A stretch of 9,476 nt of DNA from Planctomycetota bacterium. GTDB taxonomy: Bacteria; Planctomycetota; SZUA-567; JAFGNG01. Below the pieces are notes generated by a model that made no database searches, was not told where the DNA came from, and saw only the letters and a list, made by a program, of their open reading frames with translations. Location: positions 1 through 9,476 of the forward strand of contig JAFGNG010000243.1 of assembly GCA_016927125.1 (NCBI GenBank), written 5' to 3'. Below, piece after piece: positions 5,139-9,476 of this stretch (within the stretch, counting starts at the first letter, position 1; the number at the start of each line of letters is the position of its first letter). The position numbers were made by a program, and so were the translations under genes.

Positions 5139-8100
5139 CTAATAAGTCGGCCAGAAGCGGTAATCCTTAATCAAGCTCCAGGCGGCAGCGTACTCCCCTT
5201 CCCCGATAGCCTTGTTGGCTTCGGCGATGGTCTTGGTGGTGAATTCATCATCTGGACGTAGCTTCTTGGCCCGATCCATGACGTTGGTCATGTGGGAGAT
5301 CTCATGCGCGGTGATCTCGCCGGTCTGGTAAGATGCAATCTCCAGCTTGCCGGAATCAACCTTGTAAGCCATCATCGCGAAGGGTGCCAGCTCTACCGGC
5401 AGTGTGATCTTGCCGGCATCCGCCACCCTTTTGCCGCTTACCAGCTCGGAGAGCGTGCCCCCGGCATCAATCTCGACAGTCCCGGCAATATGATAGTAGC
5501 CGGGATTAGCAATATACATCCAGGATTCATCGCCCTTGCTCAGCTTGCGGATGGTCAGGTTGGTGGTGAGGTCGGTATCCAGCACCTGCTCGAATTTCTC
5601 CGCGGGCAGGTTGGTAAACTGCACCATCACCTCGCGCTGGACATGCTCATTACCGATGTTCAAGGCGAGATCTGTATAGCCGGAGAGAATGATCTGCGGG
5701 TCACCGGTAATGATGGCCTGAGTAAGGGTCTCCCGCGCATGGTAAGCAGGCGGTTGGACTTCCACCCGGGTCTTATACGCGTCCATGATCCAGTCAGAGC
5801 CTTCCAGGATGTTAACATAAGTCCCGGGGCTGACCCCGTGGCTGGAGAGATAAGGATGACCAGGGCTGATGACCGCATTTTCATCCCAACTTGTCCGGCA
5901 CAACACCCCGGTGCTGGGCAGGCCTGCGAAGGCGCCGACCACCACTTCCCGCTCCTTGGGAATCCACATATAGGGGTTCTGGGAAGGATGATCATAGGAT
6001 TGCCGCCAGTTCATGGTCCAGCGGACCAGGGTGCTGTTTTTAACTTCGCTCAACAGCTTGATATCAAGCCCGAAGGTCTTCATCATTTGCGCAAAGGTCT
6101 GGCCAGACTCCATTAACTCCTGGTAAGCTTCCCTGGTCTCAATATGAGCCATGACATTAATGAACTGGAGATCATCGCGCTCGGCGGTAAGGATTTCCAC
6201 AGCTTCATCAAAGAACTCTTTCAGCTTCTGGCAGCGCCAGTCCAGGAAATTCTGGCGGAGCGTCTCATCCTGTGCGATTGCAGTGGCGCGTTTGCCAAAG
6301 CGCTCCGGATCATTGGATTCAAACTTGAGATCGATCCCGGTATCATCGAAGAAATTACTGAAGGTGATATCATCATAGCTCCAATCCAGCGGCGTTTGCC
6401 AAACCTCGCGGCCCCGCCCCGGAGAATAACCCGGGAAGTAATAGCTGGTCGGGTGGCCGGTCGGGCTGGAGAAATTGCTGACGCCCATGTAATTCTTGAT
6501 ATGGCCGTAAGTATTCGCCATGTCACGGACAATGGTAAAATAAGTCTGGCGGAAGTACGGATGCTGGAAATTTGCAACATTAGTGCGGTCGAGCATCCGC
6601 TGATTGCGCTGCTCACCCTTGGCATTGACATACCACATCGTATCCGCGCCTGCAGCAACCTCCTCATCCGTGGCATAGGTTTTCAAGCTCACCGGCATGC
6701 TGAACTGGATGCCGGTTACCGAACCCATGTTATTAACGTCCAGGATATTAGCCAGGATAGTCTTCATGCAGTTTATAATCCGGGGTGACTTGCTGTTGGG
6801 ATCGACCGGCAGGAAGGGGTTATAACCTTCGTGGTATTGAATACATCCCATCAGGTGCATGTTCTGCCCCGTAAAGCGGAGGTATTGCACATAGCGCTCG
6901 CTGGTAGCCTTGGTCCAGTGCATTTGCTGGATGGTCCGCTGGATTAGGGAGTCATCCCGCCTGGCGGTTGGGGTTATGGTGCTGTCGGTATCGCCTCTAC
7001 GCTGGCCGTTTACGCCAAAGCTCATGCCAATGGCGGAGGTGGAATAACAACGCTCAGTATGGATGCCAAAATCCCGGCTTCGACCCGCTTTGACCGCAGG
7101 TAGGTTGCCCTTGATATGGTAAATCTTCAGGGACTTCGCCGCGGCCGGCCAATCATTCATGTAATTGTGAATGTCAATCGAATGGACACCGGAATCAGCG
7201 GTATGAATCCACTTCAGCTTCTGCATGGTGTCGGTTTTATAGTATTTCCCGCCGGTCTCCGCCCCGGTGCCGGATTGGCTATTGCTCCAGACATGCTCGA
7301 GTTTGGAAGAAATCGAAACATTTATGACCCGCTCCGCATCATCGGGATATTCCAGCTCCAAGAGGTAAAAGTCGCCGGGATGCTGGAATTCAATCCGGTA
7401 ACTGAAGACGGAACTGCGGAGCGTACCGGTGACCTCGCGATAGACCAGGCCGTTTTCTTTCCGGATAATTTTCGGCTCAGTAATTTTCTCCATGGCTTCC
7501 CCGCTCTTGACCGCCATAGATTCAAACCACGGGTGGGGGTCATTGGGGTCGGTAAAGTCCACAATATCCTCGAGCTCGAGATCCAGGCCGTCGTAGTAAT
7601 CGGTGGCGTCGATGTACTTCTGTTCAACCTTGCCGAGAACCATGATGATTTCACGTTCGCGCTCATCAATGATATTCCCGGACCAGTCGATCAGGCGCAA
7701 AGCGATGGTATAAATCCCATCTGTCTGCTTGCCGAGGTTGAGGCGGCAAACCACAGATTGCTCTTGCAGAGATTGATCCGCGGTATCCAAAGGGGTTGGT
7801 TTGAGAAAATCCACCTCTTGGGTGTTAATTAACTCACTGGTACCGTCAGGGTTCTCCCGGGAGAAGAGATACTCAACCCGTTGCGCGATTTTGCGTATTC
7901 CCGGAGGAATCATCACCTCGAGTTCAATATTATCTGTATTTCTATAGATGAGATCCCGCCGCTGGGGGTTGCGCATTTCCAGGTAACCCCGGTAAGAGGG
8001 AACCGGATGCTGGTGTTGACGGATAACACCTGAGATATCATATCCCCAGATCCCGATATTCTGCCAGGCGGAATCATCAAAGCCCGGCTGGTTCCATCCC

Positions 8101-8621
8101 TCGGCTTCATCGGGAGAGGTTTTCCAGGTTTCATCGGTGTTGAGATCAATAATCGAGCCGTCTTCCATAATAATTCTAATCTGGGCTATGATATAAGGAG
8201 GATAGGGCTTGGGGCGGTAACCGTAAAACGCCGCACAATTCTTGCCGGACTTTACATACGGCGTAATATCAACCGGCTGCAAGCAGTACATCCTCTCCGG
8301 GGGCAGCGGCCTTTCAACCAGTTGGCCGTTGAGATAGAAAGCGCTGACCATCTTGATCCGGTTCCAGGTGCGGAAGTTGGCGCTGCCGACATCGGCGACG
8401 GCCTTCCAGATCTTGCCTTCCGGGATCTCGAATTCCTTGCGGATATAACCCTCGCGCCTCTCGTCTTCGCCCTTGGCGGGGTGCTCCAGGGGTTTGCCCT
8501 TGTGATACTCCTGGAGAGTAGGATCTGTTGACCACTCCTGGTCGAGCGCCCTGCAGGATAAGGTTGAAAGCATAAAGATTGCCGTTATCACGCTTAAGAT
8601 AATTCGTTTGTGCCGTTTCAT
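5139..8621 (-). CDS. Large secreted glycoside-hydrolase-like protein, family not identified
   Basis: This is a 1160-residue protein with an N-terminal export signal: MKRHKR, a hydrophobic stretch (about residues 7-22), then SCRA with likely cleavage near residue 25. Cys23 is not in a good lipobox. Residues about 28-200 look like the galactose-binding-type beta-sandwich of GH2/GH78 enzymes, with FYLNGQLVERP at 95-105, VDITPYVKSGKN at 117-128, ETWKTS at 164-169 and FDDSAWQN at 181-188. A second beta-rich region spans about 230-510. Residues about 515-980 are probably a TIM barrel (RYVQYLRFTGQNMHLMG at 576-592, then QYHEGYNP). Residues about 985-1090 look like a C-terminal beta domain, followed by a helical tail. 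Possible catalytic acids include Glu598, Glu768, Glu828 and Glu859, but I cannot assign them. It probably acts on a polysaccharide outside the cytoplasm; a non-catalytic carbohydrate-binding role is possible. Last gene of its operon. Confidence 0.8.
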   Translation of the reverse strand: MKRHKRIILSVITAIFMLSTLSCRALDQEWSTDPTLQEYHKGKPLEHPAKGEDERREGYIRKEFEIPEGKIWKAVADVGSANFRTWNRIKMVSAFYLNGQLVERPLPPERMYCLQPVDITPYVKSGKNCAAFYGYRPKPYPPYIIAQIRIIMEDGSIIDLNTDETWKTSPDEAEGWNQPGFDDSAWQNIGIWGYDISGVIRQHQHPVPSYRGYLEMRNPQRRDLIYRNTDNIELEVMIPPGIRKIAQRVEYLFSRENPDGTSELINTQEVDFLKPTPLDTADQSLQEQSVVCRLNLGKQTDGIYTIALRLIDWSGNIIDEREREIIMVLGKVEQKYIDATDYYDGLDLELEDIVDFTDPNDPHPWFESMAVKSGEAMEKITEPKIIRKENGLVYREVTGTLRSSVFSYRIEFQHPGDFYLLELEYPDDAERVINVSISSKLEHVWSNSQSGTGAETGGKYYKTDTMQKLKWIHTADSGVHSIDIHNYMNDWPAAAKSLKIYHIKGNLPAVKAGRSRDFGIHTERCYSTSAIGMSFGVNGQRRGDTDSTITPTARRDDSLIQRTIQQMHWTKATSERYVQYLRFTGQNMHLMGCIQYHEGYNPFLPVDPNSKSPRIINCMKTILANILDVNNMGSVTGIQFSMPVSLKTYATDEEVAAGADTMWYVNAKGEQRNQRMLDRTNVANFQHPYFRQTYFTIVRDMANTYGHIKNYMGVSNFSSPTGHPTSYYFPGYSPGRGREVWQTPLDWSYDDITFSNFFDDTGIDLKFESNDPERFGKRATAIAQDETLRQNFLDWRCQKLKEFFDEAVEILTAERDDLQFINVMAHIETREAYQELMESGQTFAQMMKTFGLDIKLLSEVKNSTLVRWTMNWRQSYDHPSQNPYMWIPKEREVVVGAFAGLPSTGVLCRTSWDENAVISPGHPYLSSHGVSPGTYVNILEGSDWIMDAYKTRVEVQPPAYHARETLTQAIITGDPQIILSGYTDLALNIGNEHVQREVMVQFTNLPAEKFEQVLDTDLTTNLTIRKLSKGDESWMYIANPGYYHIAGTVEIDAGGTLSELVSGKRVADAGKITLPVELAPFAMMAYKVDSGKLEIASYQTGEITAHEISHMTNVMDRAKKLRPDDEFTTKTIAEANKAIGEGEYAAAWSLIKDYRFWPTY

Positions 8622-8623
8622 AA

Positions 8624-8633
8624 CCCCTCCTCC
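8624..8633 (-). promoter_or_regulatory. Strong ribosome binding site of the secreted hydrolase gene
   Basis: The minus strand reads GGAGGAGGGG followed by TT and the ATG at 8619-8621. The upstream GGAGG is spaced 7 bases from the start codon. This is the strongest Shine-Dalgarno sequence in the window. It fixes the start of the 1160-residue protein at the ATG directly before its signal peptide. Confidence 0.8.
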
Positions 8634-8656
8634 AGTAATAAAGAATTATGGAAAGA

Positions 8657-9127
8657 TTACACCCTCGGTCCTGGCCTTTGAAAGACCTCGAAGATGGTGC
8701 CGCCGTATTCAGTAGTATCCAGGTGCGCGAAGCCACCCACCGGAGTTCTCCCGCTCATCAAGACCTTGATCCCAAGTTCAGTAGCCTGGGCGATGGTCGC
8801 GTCCAAGTCGGGGACGTCAAAGCCAAGGTGTTGCAGCCCTTCGCCATGTTCATTCAAGAAATCCTCATAAATGCTCGGGGATTTCACCGGGCAGGAGAAC
8901 TCCAACTCCATCTTGCCAAAGCGCGCGAACGCCATTTCCCAGTAACCCTCTGAGGGCTGGCCGAGATAAGTGATATTGTCATATTTGATTTCCGGGAAGA
9001 CAAAGGGGCCGATCCCGAGAACCTTTTGGTAATACTCCGCGGTTTTATGCAGGTCGCGCACCACCATGCAGATCTGGCAGGGGTCATTCAGCCCCAGCGC
9101 CGCTTTAAAGTCTCTATTTACGCACAT
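8657..9127 (-). CDS. VOC superfamily (glyoxalase/bleomycin-resistance fold) protein
   Basis: This is a 156-residue protein with the paired beta-alpha-beta-beta-beta modules of the vicinal oxygen chelate fold. The first module begins at CQICMVVRDLHKTAEYYQKVLG (17-38), and the second at LQHLGFDVPDLDATIAQATELG (98-119). Expected metal-ligand positions hold Gln18, Glu74 or Glu76 in MELEF, His100 and Glu147 in GTIFEVFQ. The first position is Gln where methylmalonyl-CoA epimerase and glyoxalases usually have His. The fold supports isomerases, epimerases, lyases and dioxygenases. Between a sugar-type dehydrogenase and a secreted hydrolase, an isomerase or lyase acting on a sugar-derived intermediate is plausible but not shown. 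A GAGGGA-type ribosome site lies about 10 bases before the ATG. It starts 28 bases after the dehydrogenase stop. Confidence 0.85.
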   Translation of the reverse strand: MCVNRDFKAALGLNDPCQICMVVRDLHKTAEYYQKVLGIGPFVFPEIKYDNITYLGQPSEGYWEMAFARFGKMELEFSCPVKSPSIYEDFLNEHGEGLQHLGFDVPDLDATIAQATELGIKVLMSGRTPVGGFAHLDTTEYGGTIFEVFQRPGPRV

Positions 9128-9155
9128 TTGTTTAATTCCCTCTGGTTAAGGTAAG

Positions 9156-9476
9156 CTATTTGCCTGAGCCGGTATCCTTGATCCCGCCGGTGGTAAAACC
9201 GCCATCCATCAGGATCAGCGAGCCGTTGAAATAAGCAGAGCCTTCGGAAGCAAGGAAGACGATCGGGGGGCCGAGTTCTTCAGGTTCACCAATGCGCCCG
9301 GCGGGGATGCGCTGGGCCATGGTTGCGATCCACTTCGGGTTTTCCCAGAGGACGCGCGTCTGCTCGGTGCGCATCCAGCCCGGAGCAAGGACATTGACAG
9401 TAATCCCCTCTCCTCCCCATTCCGCAGCCAGGCTCTTTGTGAGCTGGACAATGCCGCCGCGACTGGCGCAGTAGGC
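9156..9476 (-). CDS. Short-chain dehydrogenase/reductase, C-terminal fragment (gene begins beyond the window)
   Basis: The frame is open to the right-hand edge of the window, giving 106 residues of the C-terminal half of a classical SDR. The visible part starts inside the active-site helix, AYCASRGGIVQLTKSLAAEW, continues with GITVNVLAPGWMRTEQT, and ends with the standard IGEPEELGPPIVFLAS and LILMDGGFTTGG segments. SDRs of this type oxidise or reduce hydroxyl groups on sugars, sugar acids or fatty-acyl substrates using NAD(P). The catalytic YxxxK motif reads YCASR here, with Arg in place of Lys. An internal ATG at 9374 gives only a truncated frame and is not the real start. Context with the VOC protein and secreted hydrolase favours a sugar or sugar-acid substrate. 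Confidence 0.92.
   Translation of the reverse strand, partial: AYCASRGGIVQLTKSLAAEWGGEGITVNVLAPGWMRTEQTRVLWENPKWIATMAQRIPAGRIGEPEELGPPIVFLASEGSAYFNGSLILMDGGFTTGGIKDTGSGK

Noticed and set aside
5292..6116. 274-codon open frame on the plus strand
   Set aside because: It lies fully opposite the secreted hydrolase gene. The translation has no recognisable domain and is the antisense of a well-supported coding frame.
6144..6788. 214-codon open frame on the plus strand
   Set aside because: Antisense shadow of the hydrolase gene with no family motif.
7116..7832. 238-codon open frame on the plus strand
   Set aside because: Same situation: antisense to the hydrolase gene, with no ribosome site and no family features.
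8314..8736. 140-codon minus-strand frame crossing the VOC/hydrolase junction
   Set aside because: It overlaps both the end of the VOC gene and the signal-peptide region of the hydrolase in another frame, and its sequence is low-complexity, Arg/Gln/Gly-rich noise.
8844..8854. GTTCATTCA resembling half of operator 1
   Set aside because: The second arm TGAAC is missing and the site is inside the VOC coding sequence.
1..9476. tRNA, rRNA, CRISPR array, insertion sequence or phage genes
   Set aside because: I saw no direct-repeat arrays, transposase or integrase motifs, or structural RNA signatures on either strand.

Overview
Every gene I can support in this 9.5 kb window lies on the minus strand, so transcription runs from position 9476 towards position 1. 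The window has two gene groups separated by a 315-base, AT-rich intergenic region (4824-5138). The organism is a bacterium with roughly balanced base composition. The very large secreted glycoside-hydrolase-like protein beside sugar-type oxidoreductases, and the style of the polysaccharide genes, suggest the PVC group (Lentisphaerota or Verrucomicrobiota-like) or a similar environmental lineage. This is only an impression from protein style; there is no rRNA or marker gene here.

Region A (9476 to 5139) looks like a carbohydrate-use operon. It holds the C-terminal part of a short-chain dehydrogenase (SDR), a VOC/glyoxalase-fold protein, and a 1160-residue exported protein with an N-terminal beta-sandwich like those of family 78 and 2 glycosidases and a probable TIM-barrel centre. 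The genes are 28 and 35 bases apart. A hairpin 25 bases beyond the last stop codon probably ends this transcript.

The intergenic region carries two copies of an inverted repeat, GTTCA-N5-TGAAC, centred at about 4863 and 5040. Each overlaps a possible promoter firing into region B. This looks like an operator pair for the regulator encoded by the first gene of region B.

Region B (4823 to 1, running off the window) looks like a surface-glycan or nucleotide-sugar operon. In order it has a winged-helix regulator with a Rossmann-like second domain, a SAM methyltransferase, a DegT/DnrJ/EryC1 sugar aminotransferase, a fusion of a cytidylyltransferase-like domain to a radical SAM/SPASM enzyme, a PIG-L/LmbE deacetylase, and the start of an SpsF-like cytidylyltransferase. 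Spacing is tight: 27 and 5 bases, a 1-base stop/start overlap, 22 bases, and an 8-base overlap. Aminotransfer, deacetylation, methylation and CTP activation are ordinary steps in making amino-sugars. The radical SAM enzyme, fused to a cytidylyltransferase domain that has lost its key nucleotide- and metal-binding residues, is the unusual part and the best candidate for new chemistry.
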